A stretch of 54,377 nt of DNA from a virus. Shown here in pieces: positions 6,291 through 14,700 of the stretch. The translations under genes and the position numbers were made by a program. The notes beneath the pieces were generated by a model. The model worked only from the letters and a program-made list of their open reading frames with translations, was not told where the DNA came from and ran no database searches. The stretch's first letter is position 1. Each line of letters opens with the position of its first letter. Location: positions 1 through 54,377 of IMG/VR virus record IMGVR_UViG_3300021170_000026; one strand, given 5' to 3'.

Positions 6291-6692
6291 ATGACGCGCG
6301 TGATCGTCCTCGGCCCGCGCGAGTTCCCCTACCGGGCGCAGATGAAGGCTGTGCTCGACCGGCTGCACCGGCGCCACCGCTTCACGGCCGTGATCGAGAC
6401 GGACGAGCCTGGCGTCGCGCGGATGGCCGGCGACTGGGCGCGCGAGCGCGGGCTCGAGGATCTCAAGCTGCCGCCCGAGACGAAGCTCTACCGCGGGCGC
6501 GCCGGCGCCGTGAACAACGAGCGCATGCTCGCCGAGGCCGACATGGCGATCATCTACGGCGACGCCGGGCCGGACGGGCTCGACCTGCTGGTGCGCGCGC
6601 GGCTGAAGGGCGCCTACGTCTACACGGTCGACGTGGTGAAGGACTGGGGTTTGGTGCTCGACCGGAATCGACGGCAGATCGAGGAGGAGTGA
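6291..6692 (+). CDS. DUF2493 / SLOG-family nucleotide-binding-like protein
   Basis: A 133-residue Rossmann-like protein. The N-terminus (RVIVLGPREFPY) gives the first strand and Gly-containing loop; the middle carries KLPPETKLYRGRAGAVNNERML and the end ADMAIIYGDAGPDG with a further strand, the order of the DUF2493/YspA-like group of the SLOG superfamily. In that superfamily the fold binds nucleotides or NAD-related ligands. ATG 6291 was preferred over GTG 6273 because GAGAGG at 6278-6283 is correctly spaced. It opens the block right of attP. Confidence 0.72.
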   Translation: MTRVIVLGPREFPYRAQMKAVLDRLHRRHRFTAVIETDEPGVARMAGDWARERGLEDLKLPPETKLYRGRAGAVNNERMLAEADMAIIYGDAGPDGLDLLVRARLKGAYVYTVDVVKDWGLVLDRNRRQIEEE

Positions 6693-6693
6693 A

Positions 6694-7347
6694 ATGCACG
6701 GAACAGAGCGCGCAAGATCATCACCCCTATTCGTGCCCTCGATCATGAGGGTCGACGGCAGGCCGGTGCGCGCCTTTCGCATCGTCTGCGGGGGCAAGGA
6801 TTGCGCCCACACGGCCGAAACCCGCATGAACTCGCTCGCCAATGACTCCGACAGGGGCGTGCAGGAGAACAGGCTCGCCACGCGGCGGTTCGCCAACATG
6901 GGCTGGGAGGTTGGTCTCACGCCCGCCCGTCATAGATGCCCAAGCTGCATCGAGAAGCGCAAGCAGGAGGTCAAGCCAATGAGTGTTGTCACGCCGATCA
7001 AGCCGCCTGAGAAGGCGGAGCCGCCGAAGCCGATGGGGCGCGAGGATCGCCGGGTCATCTTCGAGAAGCTCAACGACGTCTACCTCGACGAAAAGCGGGG
7101 CTATTCGGCGCCGTGGACCGACAAGAAGGTGGGGGAGGATCTCGGCGTGCCGCGCGCCTGGGTGACCCAGGTGCGCGAGGAGATGTTCGGGCCGGAGGCG
7201 TCGAACGAGGAAATCCAGAAAACGCTGGCGGCCGCCACTGCTGTCTCGGCCGAGATCAAGGTGCTGCTCGCGCGCGCCGACGAGTTGAAGAAGCTCGGCG
7301 AGGACATCGACAAGCGCCTCGCCGCGGTGCATGGGGCGCTCCGATGA
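6694..7347 (+). CDS. Hypothetical protein with zinc-ribbon-like Cys pairs
   Basis: A 217-residue protein with a strong GGAGGAG site before ATG 6694. Residues 25-95 contain Cys pairs (CGGKDC, then CPSC) that could bind zinc. After a Pro/Lys linker, residues 105-165 look like a small helical DNA-binding unit (YLDEKRGYSAPWTDKK, VGEDLGVPRAWVTQV). The last 50 residues form a coiled coil (IKVLLARADELKKLGEDI). A regulator is plausible, but I know no named family. An internal Met at about residue 96 could begin a shorter form. Confidence 0.6.
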   Translation: MHGTERARSSPLFVPSIMRVDGRPVRAFRIVCGGKDCAHTAETRMNSLANDSDRGVQENRLATRRFANMGWEVGLTPARHRCPSCIEKRKQEVKPMSVVTPIKPPEKAEPPKPMGREDRRVIFEKLNDVYLDEKRGYSAPWTDKKVGEDLGVPRAWVTQVREEMFGPEASNEEIQKTLAAATAVSAEIKVLLARADELKKLGEDIDKRLAAVHGALR

Positions 7348-7472
7348 AGCAGAAGATCGGCCCGCGCGAGCTCGCCTTGCAGGCGCAGCGGGAGGCCGCA
7401 GCCGCAGGGATGCCGAAGCTCAAGGCGCCGAAGGCGCCCCCGCGCAAAGGTCCACGACAGAGGAGGAAGTGA
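7344..7472 (+). CDS. Short basic protein
   Basis: A 42-residue Lys/Arg/Ala/Pro-rich protein overlapping the previous gene by 4 bp. AGGAGG for the next gene lies inside its 3' end. Its composition suggests a disordered nucleic-acid-binding tail. No family. Confidence 0.4.
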   Translation: MKQKIGPRELALQAQREAAAAGMPKLKAPKAPPRKGPRQRRK

Positions 7473-7636
7473 TGGCTTTCGAGCACGGTGCGATCATCCT
7501 CGAGCACTACGGCGATCTCATCCGCATCGGCAAGGAAGGGAAGTGGGTCGAGTTCATCAAGAGGCAAGACCCGCCGCTCTCCCGCAGGGAACTGCTCGCG
7601 CTCATCGAAAAGATGGACAAGGAGCGCACCCAATGA
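7472..7636 (+). CDS. Small hypothetical protein
   Basis: A 54-residue protein with an AGGAGG ribosome site at 7461-7466 and ATG overlapping the preceding stop by 1 base. Two helices are linked by a Pro-rich turn (IILEHYGDLIRIG, then RRELLALIEKMDK). Function unknown. Confidence 0.5.
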   Translation: MAFEHGAIILEHYGDLIRIGKEGKWVEFIKRQDPPLSRRELLALIEKMDKERTQ

Positions 7637-7860
7637 CGCACTACCTCGTGACAGGCACGTCGGCCGCGGAGGTCGAGCGCAAGACAGGGCTGCGCGCCCA
7701 CGACACGCCGCTGGGGACACTGGTCGAAAAGCCGCAGCCGTTTCGGCTTGAGGTCGAGATGGAACGACTGGAGCGCATTTTGCACCCGCACCGCTGCACG
7801 TGCGGCGCTTGGGCGATCGTGCATCAGGCGGGATGCCCGATGTGGAACGTGATTACGTGA
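7633..7860 (+). CDS. Small hypothetical protein with C-terminal Cys cluster
   Basis: A 75-residue protein coupled to the preceding gene by a 4-bp overlap. The C-terminus holds HRCTCGAW and, 12 residues later, a third Cys (AGCPMW), a possible half zinc knuckle. It ends the rightward block; the next gene is convergent and its stop lies 3 bp away. Confidence 0.5.
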   Translation: MTHYLVTGTSAAEVERKTGLRAHDTPLGTLVEKPQPFRLEVEMERLERILHPHRCTCGAWAIVHQAGCPMWNVIT

Positions 7861-7863
7861 AAG

Positions 7864-8310
7864 TCACCCGCCGATCGCACGCTTGGCCTCGGAGAGCGAA
7901 ATCATCCGCCCGTAAAGCGGGCCGGAAAGCCGCGCCGCGATCTGCTGAAGGTGCCAATCCATAGGTGACCGCCAGCCTTTGATGCGTCGGAGCGTATGGG
8001 CGCGCGCCCGCCACCACTCGTATTCCGCGGCGTGCGCGGGGATTTCCTCGTCGAGACGGAACGCGGGATCCGCGATGTAGGCGTCCCACCAGCGCCGGAC
8101 GGCCTTGTCGAGATCCTGGTCCAGTCTCGCCTGGCGCGCGCCGTGCACCGCCTCGTGCGCCATGATGGGCGGCGGGATAGTGCCGCCCTTGGGACTGAAC
8201 ACCTTGTCACCCCAGGAAAAATACACCGGGTGTCGGTCGAGGATCTTGCGCACACCGAAGGCGGCGTCGACCTGATCTATGTTCGGCGGAAGGGCTTCCA
8301 CAACACGCAT
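7864..8310 (-). CDS. Small HExxH zinc-metalloprotease-like protein
   Basis: A 148-residue protein. ATG 8310 is chosen because GGAGGT lies four bases upstream; the open frame continues further but has no ribosome site. Residues 52-56 read HEAVH, the zincin HExxH motif, preceded by a hydrophobic stretch (TIPPPIMA), and acidic residues at 88-96 (DEEIPAHAAE) could give the third ligand. Trp-rich helices follow. I recognise it as a type of small phage protein with a peptidase-like motif, but the substrate is unknown. It lies at the distal end of the leftward lysis block. Confidence 0.6.
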   Translation of the reverse strand: MRVVEALPPNIDQVDAAFGVRKILDRHPVYFSWGDKVFSPKGGTIPPPIMAHEAVHGARQARLDQDLDKAVRRWWDAYIADPAFRLDEEIPAHAAEYEWWRARAHTLRRIKGWRSPMDWHLQQIAARLSGPLYGRMISLSEAKRAIGG

Positions 8311-8481
8311 CTTGACCTCCAGCGAATCGGTGGCACATTCTTCACCGCAGAAGGTGACCTTCGGGTTGCCCGATTTGGTGCCTTGTCCGCACCAGCGCAA
8401 GGAGGAGACCATGAAGTAGCCCGTCCCACGATGGGGTGCCCCACTCACCCCTGGTCCTGACATTGACCCACGTTTTTGATG

Positions 8482-8518
8482 GAGGCGCTCGGAGGACAAC
8501 CGGGCGCCTCGCTTTTTT
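8482..8518 (+). terminator. Rightward rho-independent terminator
   Basis: An 11-bp stem with one weak pair (GAGGCGCTCGG / CCGGGCGCCTC) around the loop AGGACAA is followed by GC then TTTTTT at 8513-8518. It would stop plus-strand transcripts leaving the early block beyond 7860, before they enter the leftward genes. Confidence 0.75.
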
Positions 8519-8523
8519 GGGCA

Positions 8524-8562
8524 CAAAAAAAGACCCCCGCCGCCCGGGTGGGGCGGCGGGGG
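8524..8562 (-). terminator. Leftward rho-independent terminator
   Basis: On the minus strand, a GC-only stem CCCCCGCCGCC with loop CCACCC and its partner strand runs into TCTTTTTTT (8531-8524). It stands 15 bp downstream of the gene ending at 8577 and back to back with the rightward terminator, so this spot insulates both directions. Confidence 0.85.
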
Positions 8563-8576
8563 AATGCTTGGGCGGG

Positions 8577-8747
8577 TCAGGCCGCCAAAGGTGGAGAGGA
8601 AGCCGCAGGTTCCTGCTCGGTGCGCGCCGCCAGCGAGGCCCACGAAATCGCCATCGACAGGTGGAGCTTGCTGGCTGGGTCGGTCGGATTTTGCGCAGCG
8701 TGCAGGTGGTGGACCGCAAGTGCGCGGTAACGCTCTAATTTCAGCAT
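8577..8747 (-). CDS. Small helical hypothetical protein
   Basis: A 56-residue protein. ATG 8747 has an AGGGAGAAGG ribosome site directly upstream. The sequence is helical with a YRALAVHHLHAAQ start and a MAISWASLAART segment, similar in style to the short helical proteins common in Bradyrhizobium-type genomes. A strong terminator follows it at once. Function unknown. Confidence 0.6.
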   Translation of the reverse strand: MLKLERYRALAVHHLHAAQNPTDPASKLHLSMAISWASLAARTEQEPAASSPPLAA

Positions 8748-8815
8748 TGACCTTCTCCCTTGCGCAGGTTTCGAGGGAGAGATTGGTGGACCCAAGTCGC
8801 GTCGGGAGGCTGTAC

Positions 8816-8859
8816 GAAATTGCACACTATGTCCGACATCGGCCATAGCGTGGGATTTC
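8816..8859. repeat. 44-bp imperfect palindrome
   Basis: Arms 8816-8835 and 8840-8859 match at 16 of 20 positions when one is reverse-complemented, around the 4-bp centre ACAT. It occupies much of the 127-bp gap between genes at 8747 and 8875. There is no T-run on either side, so a simple terminator is unlikely; an operator dyad or an RNA-processing hairpin fits better. Confidence 0.6.
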
Positions 8860-8874
8860 AGGTGTGGAAAAGTC

Positions 8875-9156
8875 TCAGGGGCGGCGCGCTCGGTCGGTGT
8901 GGCGCTCGATCTGCCGCAGGACATCGGTCTCGGTGTCGATCTTGCGATTGTTCTCGTCGGCGAACCGGGCGTGGTCGGTCCTCTGTTCCTTGAGCATGTT
9001 ATAGATGCCCTTCAGGAGATCCTGCGTGTCGTCGGTGCGGTGGGGCTTTGCGACGACGCCGCGCCAGATCGCGAGCGCGCCGGCGACAAAGGTACCGACG
9101 ACGAGACCCCATTGCAGGACCGGATAGCCGGACAGGGCATCAATGGGGTCGGCCAT
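8875..9156 (-). CDS. Single-pass membrane protein with coiled coil
   Basis: A 93-residue protein. One transmembrane helix (about residues 14-34, VLQWGLVVGTFVAGALAIW) is followed by a cytoplasmic-type coiled coil (LLKGIYNMLKEQRTDH and onwards to residue 88). Lysis cassettes of Rhizobiales phages often have such a protein next to the endolysin, so a holin-accessory role is possible. Its start overlaps the end of the next upstream gene by 17 bp. Confidence 0.65.
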   Translation of the reverse strand: MADPIDALSGYPVLQWGLVVGTFVAGALAIWRGVVAKPHRTDDTQDLLKGIYNMLKEQRTDHARFADENNRKIDTETDVLRQIERHTDRARRP

Positions 9157-9535
9157 CGGCCATGATCCGGTAGATCGTCACGAACTCGCCGAGCGCCAAG
9201 ACCACATAGACCGGCACGTCGATCGTGACGTATCCGAGCGGATAGGACCACATGACTTGCGAGAGGGCCATCTGGAGCCACAGGAGCGCCCCGACAATGG
9301 CGGCCAGCACGCGCATGACGCGCCCCCATACCGGCCAGTTGCCGTTGGCGTAGAGGCTCGCGGCGCGCAAGCACCCGGACATGAAGAAGATCGCGCACAG
9401 CATCAGCGCGGTGAAGCCGCCGTTTGAGACGGCCGACGGGAACAGCGCGATCACCAGCGCCGCCCCGAGCATGGCGAGCGCGGCCTGCCACTCCGACTGC
9501 CGGTTGACGATCGTGAAGGCGGGGGAAAAGCTCAT
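9140..9535 (-). CDS. Polytopic membrane protein, holin candidate
   Basis: A 131-residue protein with about four hydrophobic segments (near residues 18-33, 40-57, 72-90 and 98-120). The ATG at 9535 overlaps the stop of the o-spanin gene by 4 bp. Its place between the spanins and a second membrane protein, with no other holin-like candidate of this size, makes it the best guess for a holin, but no holin family is recognised. Confidence 0.55.
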   Translation of the reverse strand: MSFSPAFTIVNRQSEWQAALAMLGAALVIALFPSAVSNGGFTALMLCAIFFMSGCLRAASLYANGNWPVWGRVMRVLAAIVGALLWLQMALSQVMWSYPLGYVTIDVPVYVVLALGEFVTIYRIMADGRPH

Positions 9536-9744
9536 GGCTTATCCCAGCAGCCCAGGTCGGCGCCGGCCAGGTTGTGCACTCGCACCTCGCGCACCGTCTC
9601 CGGCGTGTCCTTCGAGGACGAATAGGTGATCTCGCGGAACGCTGCGCATTGTGCCTTTACGGTTGTCGCGGTCGTAGCGGTCTCCGTCGTGAGGCACCCG
9701 CCGAGGGTGAGGCAGGAGGCGGCGCAGAACGCCGCGGCCGCCAT
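9532..9744 (-). CDS. Outer-membrane spanin-like lipoprotein (Rz1-like)
   Basis: A 70-residue lipoprotein. The start at 9744 gives a short signal (MAAAAFCAASCLTL) and a lipobox LGGC, with Cys20 the lipid-modified residue. The mature part is rich in Thr then carries a pattern (CAAFREITYS...VHNLAGADLGCW) that I associate with small phage lipoproteins near lysozymes. It is nested out of frame inside the 3' half of the gene at 9539-10075, as classical Rz1 is in Rz. A longer in-frame start at 9873 is possible but would place the signal 43 residues in. Confidence 0.65.
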   Translation of the reverse strand: MAAAAFCAASCLTLGGCLTTETATTATTVKAQCAAFREITYSSSKDTPETVREVRVHNLAGADLGCWDKP

Positions 9745-10075
9745 TGCTTTCGACGGCCGCGGCCGGTGGACCTTGCGGGACCACCAGAGGAATCGCGGCC
9801 TCCGCGTCTCGGCGCGCTTTCTCAGCCCGCTCCACTGCCGCCGCTTCGCGGGCTTCCCAGATGGCTCGCTCATGACGAACTCCCTCCATGTAGAGCTTCG
9901 GCGCCCCGATGATGAACACGAGATCGAGCACCGCCACGAAGATGGCGAGCTCGCGCGCCTTGGTGAATGGGACGAAATAGAACAGCGCGGCGCAGCCGAG
10001 CAGGATCAGTCCGGCTATGCCGATCTGGGCCCAGATCGAGTTCCACAGCCACTCGATGATGGCGTGCACGATCAT
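9539..10075 (-). CDS. Inner-membrane spanin-like protein (Rz-like)
   Basis: A 178-residue protein from ATG 10075, which overlaps the endolysin stop by 1 base and has an AGGAG site. Two hydrophobic helices (about residues 14-34 and 43-58) are followed by a charged helical segment (HERAIWEAREAAAVERAEKA). From roughly residue 105 the sequence becomes Arg/Gly/Pro-rich, where the nested lipoprotein is encoded in another frame, so this tail is probably constrained by that gene. The nested pair and its place after the endolysin support spanin function; two membrane segments are unusual for Rz. Confidence 0.6.
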   Translation of the reverse strand: MIVHAIIEWLWNSIWAQIGIAGLILLGCAALFYFVPFTKARELAIFVAVLDLVFIIGAPKLYMEGVRHERAIWEAREAAAVERAEKARRDAEAAIPLVVPQGPPAAAVESNGGRGVLRRLLPHPRRVPHDGDRYDRDNRKGTMRSVPRDHLFVLEGHAGDGARGASAQPGRRRPGLLG

Positions 10076-11025
10076 CAGGTGTTCTCCTGTGTGTCGTCGT
10101 AGGCGAGGTGCGCGACGAGCTTCTGAACGTTGATGCGGCCGGTGATGACCATGTAGAGCGCGCCCGAGCCGAGGCCGAGGATGGCGAGGAACATGGTGAG
10201 GTGGATCGGGTCGTTGATCTTGTCCCAGAAGCCCTCGACCGCGGCCCAGGCGCCGGCGCCGTACTGGAGGACGCCACCCCACATGGTGCGCGAGACCTTG
10301 AGCCGTCCCTGCTGGCCGGTCTCGGTGTCGTGGGCCTTGGGGGACTGCTGCGGTGGGACGGGCTCCTCCTCCGGCGCCTGCTCCTGGTCGGGCTCCTGTG
10401 AGGCCGGCGCGGTCGGGGGCGCCTCCTCGAAGCGCGCCTCCGGGTCGAGCTCCATCACGGCCCACAGCACCGCCATGACGCCGATCTGAGGATCCATCAC
10501 GGTCGCGTCGTACACATGATCGCGGATGAACTTGCCCCGCTTCTGCACAGAGGTGCCGCCCCACAAATAGGGACTCGGGATGTTGATCCGAGGACTGCGG
10601 TAGGCCCAACCGTTGAACTTCTCGGCCGCGTACGCGACGTACGCGATCGTCCAATGGCTGACCACGCCGAGCGTGTCGCACACAATATAGGCGTCGTAGC
10701 AGCCCTCCTCCCAGGTGCAGTCCGGATTGGGCGGTCGGTTTGCGGTGACGTTCTTCGTGCGGATCGGCTGGCCGTTGCGATCGCGCATCGCGTCGCCGTT
10801 GTGCGCCCACGACTCGAAGGCGCGGCGCTGGCCGGCCTCGCGTAGGATCAGGCATCCCGCGACGGCCCACGGCACGCGGGTGAGTTTCTCCTGCGCCTTC
10901 AGGCGATCCTTGTGGGCTATCACCCAGCGCGCCTCGGCGAGCGCCTCGCTCGCCTTGACGACGTGCATCCCCTGCCAGAACTTCTCGTATTCCGGCCGGA
11001 CCCGCTCGAAACTGTACTGTGCCAT
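10075..11025 (-). CDS. Lysozyme-type endolysin with C-terminal membrane helix
   Basis: A 316-residue protein with GAGAGGGG before ATG 11025. Residues 1-185 match the phage lysozyme family related to COG5526: VPWAVAGCLILREAG (Glu63 as candidate acid) then the HNGD motif (75-78), WTIAYVAYAAEKFNGWAYR, SPYLWGG and a GKFIRDH segment. Residues 198-240 are a Pro/Glu/Gln linker, and residues 275-296 form a membrane helix. It should cut peptidoglycan at the end of the lytic cycle. The C-terminal anchor is uncommon and may control release. Confidence 0.82.
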   Translation of the reverse strand: MAQYSFERVRPEYEKFWQGMHVVKASEALAEARWVIAHKDRLKAQEKLTRVPWAVAGCLILREAGQRRAFESWAHNGDAMRDRNGQPIRTKNVTANRPPNPDCTWEEGCYDAYIVCDTLGVVSHWTIAYVAYAAEKFNGWAYRSPRINIPSPYLWGGTSVQKRGKFIRDHVYDATVMDPQIGVMAVLWAVMELDPEARFEEAPPTAPASQEPDQEQAPEEEPVPPQQSPKAHDTETGQQGRLKVSRTMWGGVLQYGAGAWAAVEGFWDKINDPIHLTMFLAILGLGSGALYMVITGRINVQKLVAHLAYDDTQENT

Positions 11026-11034
11026 GGTCCCCTC

Positions 11035-11418
11035 TCAATCCGTCGGCGGCGGTGCGAAGAAACACCGCCGTGATCCATCTGGCCGCTTGCAGCGCCAGAA
11101 CTCGCCGTCCGGCGATGGCTGCGCCTCGTTGAACGGCACGATCTCGGTGCGATACGCTTGCCCATCCGCGGCGAGCCGCAGCGTGACGTGATAGCCGTCC
11201 GGGCGCGCCTCGACATCCTTGCCCGGGATGACGAAGCAGTCGCCCTCGCCGCAGCACCATTCGCCTGCGGCATTGCGGTGCCCGCCGCTGCTGATCCACG
11301 AGTCGTGCGCGAATGCCTTGCGCACGAGGTAGACGTCGAACGCAACGAGGGAGAGCGCGATCGCGACGGCGGCGCCGATGGCGAACCGCGCGACACGGCG
11401 GAGGCGCGTGCTCATCAC
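11035..11418 (-). CDS. Secreted Cys-containing protein
   Basis: A 127-residue protein with a basic start and hydrophobic core (AIGAAVAIALSLVAFDVYLV) typical of a signal peptide or anchor, ending near FAHDSW. The exported part has a CCGEGDC cluster and two more Cys near the C-terminus, as in a group of small secreted alphaproteobacterial proteins. A periplasmic or virion-exposed role is possible. Its start overlaps the stop of the next gene upstream by 4 bp. Confidence 0.65.
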   Translation of the reverse strand: MMSTRLRRVARFAIGAAVAIALSLVAFDVYLVRKAFAHDSWISSGGHRNAAGEWCCGEGDCFVIPGKDVEARPDGYHVTLRLAADGQAYRTEIVPFNEAQPSPDGEFWRCKRPDGSRRCFFAPPPTD

Positions 11419-11681
11419 GGCAACCGATAGAGGCCGACCAGCAGCGTGGCGGACGTGCCGGTGGCGAACACCTTGTCGAACTGCCCCTGGAGGGTCGTCC
11501 CCACCGGAACCGCCTTGAAGGTCGGCGTCGAGCCGTCGAGCATCCGCACCTTCACGTCGCCGGTGCCCCCGATGTAGATCGCGCAGAGCGCGGGAGCGAT
11601 GACGGTGGAATCGCTCGTTACGATCGTGATCGACCCCTCCGGCGGAGAAGTCGGGCGGGGGTCGGCATTTACGACTGACAT
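11415..11681 (-). CDS. Small virion-associated protein (unnamed family)
   Basis: An 88-residue, beta-rich protein with GGAGGA before ATG 11681. The pattern (SDSTVIAPALCAIYIGGTGDVKV, then VPVGTTLQGQFDKVFATGT) is one I associate with short proteins encoded among phage structural genes. It follows the terminator of the giant gene, so it may have its own promoter and be transcribed with the lysis cluster. Confidence 0.6.
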   Translation of the reverse strand: MSVVNADPRPTSPPEGSITIVTSDSTVIAPALCAIYIGGTGDVKVRMLDGSTPTFKAVPVGTTLQGQFDKVFATGTSATLLVGLYRLP

Positions 11682-11697
11682 GGGAAGTCCTCCAACG

Positions 11698-11721
11698 AAA
11701 AGCGCCGCCCGAAGGCGGCGC
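11698..11721 (-). terminator. Terminator after the giant gene, cUUCGg loop
   Basis: An 8-bp perfect stem (GCGCCGCC / GGCGGCGC, 11702-11721) closes a loop that is UUCG in minus-strand RNA, followed by UUUU (11701-11698). It stands 33 bp past the stop of the 16.8-kb gene and so ends the late virion transcript. Confidence 0.85.
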
Positions 11722-11753
11722 GAGATTGCGGTGATTCTGGTTTTAAGATTGCC

Positions 11754-14700
11754 CTATTGCAGCCACGGGTGCTTGGCCTCGAACCGCTTGTGCGCAGCCG
11801 CGGCGCGGTCGGCCTGGTCATAGTCCGCCCCTCGGAACACGCGCGCCATCGGCACGCGGGCCGGATTGGCGCTCTGGCCCTGTGCCCAACTGTGCCCGGT
11901 ATCGTAAGCCTCCCCGGCGATCCGACGCTGCGCACCGAAAAACTGATCGAACGCCTCGCGGTAGTCCTCCGGGTGCAGATCGAGCAGTCCTGACTTGTGC
12001 CGATTGCCGCCCGAGATGTCGTTGACGAACTCGGCCAGCTTCTTCCAGCCCTCCCCGGTGCGCTCGTAGCCGTTGATCGGCTTGAAGCCGGAGTAGGCGT
12101 TCGGTCCCTTCTGGAAGAAGAAATCCTCGTGCAGCGGGCGGCCGCGCCAATTCTTGTTCTCGTAGATATGCGCCGGCGTGCGCAGCGCCTCCGGGGTGAA
12201 GTAGTCGTAGAGGTTCCCAGTCTCGCCGAGCGGCGAGAATGCCATCGCCACGGACTTGAGCATCGACTCGGCGTGGGCCACGATGCCCTCCTTGCCGAGG
12301 ATCATTCCGATGATGCTGTTGCCGATGTTGAGGGGGAGTGCCCAGTTGTAGGGCATCGGGATCTTGATCGGCTGCATCCTGCCCTTCGCGTCGTGGTCGA
12401 GAGGGTCCATCAGGATGAAGTTGAGCTCGCGCTCCCATGGCGGAATCTTCTCGAACAGCGGCGTGCCGTCCTTGTCGTTGCCGCCGACGAGGTAGTTCCA
12501 CAGGCCGACGGCGATGTTGGCGCCGATGAGGCCAAGGAAAAGGCCGCGCATGATCTTGGAGCGTGCGAGCGCGGCGCCCATCCGGGTGCCGGTGCGGATC
12601 GCGGTGTTGAAGAACGGCATGAACAGGCCGAGGACGTTCGAGAGCAGCCCGCGCAGCTGGTAGTCGATAGTCGCGTCGCGGGCGCGCAGCGCCGCCTTCT
12701 GCGGGGTCATGCCCTGCCGCTTCGCCTGACTGTAGACCGAGAGGCGAAGCGCGTTGTCCCATGCATTGGTGTAGCGGTCGAGCTTCTCGATCCCGCGGTG
12801 CCACCACGCGCGGAATTGCTTATCGGGACGGCCGGAGAGATCGGCGAGCGCCTTGTCGAGGTGCTCACGGAGGAGTTCGAGGTCACGCGACTGACGGAAC
12901 GCGATCGTGCCACCCTCGCGTTTCATCTCGCGATATTCGACGTGCAGCGGGTTGGCGGGATCGAAGCCGCCACGCTCGACCGCCAGGATGGTGCGCACTG
13001 CATTGCCGACGATCGGAAGCGCGTCCTTGATGTATTGGCTCGAGGAGAAATCGCCGCTCTCGCGAAGCTCCTGCGCGTTGAGCAGGCCCTCGATCGGATA
13101 GCGGAACGCGAAGTGGCGCAGCATGAACTCCGGGCTATAGTGGGTCCACAGCGCCTTTAGCTTATTGAGCGCCTTCAGCAGGATCGCCGCATGCCCGAGC
13201 CCGTACGGGTTCATGCGCTTGATCGCCATCGCGAGCTTTTTGTCTTTGAACACCATGTAGCGGCTTTCACCGCCGATCTTGTAGTGCACCGCCTCGTCGC
13301 GATAGCGGTCCGCAAAGTCGGACACCTTCTCCACTAAGCCAGTGTTCGGGTTGACGACCTTCTTCTCCCGGCCCTGATTGAAAGTGACGATGTCTCGCGC
13401 ATCGGCGCCGAGGCTCCGTAGCGCGGCGACCAACGAACGCAGAAAGCGGAGGCGCTCTCCCCGCTCGATGGTGCGGTAGGCTTGGTCGATCAGGTTGACG
13501 AGCGGATTGTCGGCCCTGGAGCGGCGGCCGAACGCCTGCTTGGTCTCGCGGCCGCGCACGTTGAACTGTCCGCCCACACCGTAGTCCTCGGGCGCGTCCG
13601 GCGGAGGAACCTCCCAGCCGCGCAGCGGCGCGTAGTGCTCGTACATCCTGCGCCAGGCGTCGACGGTCGCGCGGGACTCGAGGCCGTAGCGGACCATCTG
13701 GTTGAGGATGTGGTTGCGGATGGCCTCGATGCGCGGCTCGAGGTCGCGGAACGCCTGCCCGTTCGGCCCGTTCTCGTAGCGGTCGATGATCTCGTCCGCT
13801 TCCTGCTTCGACATGCCCGAGCCGCCGACGATGGTGTCGTCATCGGGCGCCTGCCGAAACTGATGGTCGGCAGGGTACATCTCGCCCATTTTCGCGTTCC
13901 GCTCCTCGGCGTGGAGCGCGTAGAGGTACTCGCCCGCCTGATCGAGCGTGATGCCGTTGCCCTTGAGGTAGTCCTTGAGCGGATCGAGGTGGTCCTTGTT
14001 GAACTCGCCCACCTCGTAGCCGACGCGGCCCGGGAACAGGCGCTTGGCCGTGTAGAACTGATGGACGTCCGGAAGGAGCGAGTTGACCGGCTCGCGGCCG
14101 ATCCGCTCGCCGCTGTTCGAGCCTTGTGGAATGACGCCGGCCTGGAAGCGCCGCTCGACCTCGTTTTGCAGCATGCGGACGCGATGCGACAGGTTCGAGA
14201 CGTGCTCGATGAGCCACGTCGCGGTGTCGCCTTCGAGATACTGGCGGATGCGCTGCGGGACAGTGGGTGGAGGCGTCGTCCCTGGATCGTGCGGCTCGGC
14301 CGCCACGATGGGCTCCTCGGGCATGGCGCGAGCGTAATCCTTTGCCCGCATGCCGGGCCGCTTCGCCGCTGCTTCAGCTTGCGCGCGCTGGTGAATCTCC
14401 TCCAGGCGCGAGCCGAAGCCCTGGTCGGCGCGGCTCTGACGCCCCTTCATGCGGCCCTCGTACGCACTCTGGTACACGTCCTCCCAGGTCTGCCAGCCGA
14501 GCCCGTGGAGGAAGTTCTTCAGCCGCTCGAGGAGCTTCCTGATCTTCTCGAAGATCCAGCGGATGCCGACGTGCAGCCCGCTCCCAGCTCCGCTCTCGCC
14601 GGTCGCCCGCCGTGCGCTCCAGGTCTGGTAGGCCATCGCCTCGATCTCGAACTGATCTGTCTTGGGTCCGATCTTGTCGGCGAGGCGCGGGTTGTTCGCG

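Noticed and set aside
8401-8419. GGAGGAGACC-ATG-AAG-TAG on the plus strand, a perfect ribosome site followed by a two-codon ORF.
   Set aside because: Too short to be a gene; probably chance, though it could be the remains of a lost start.
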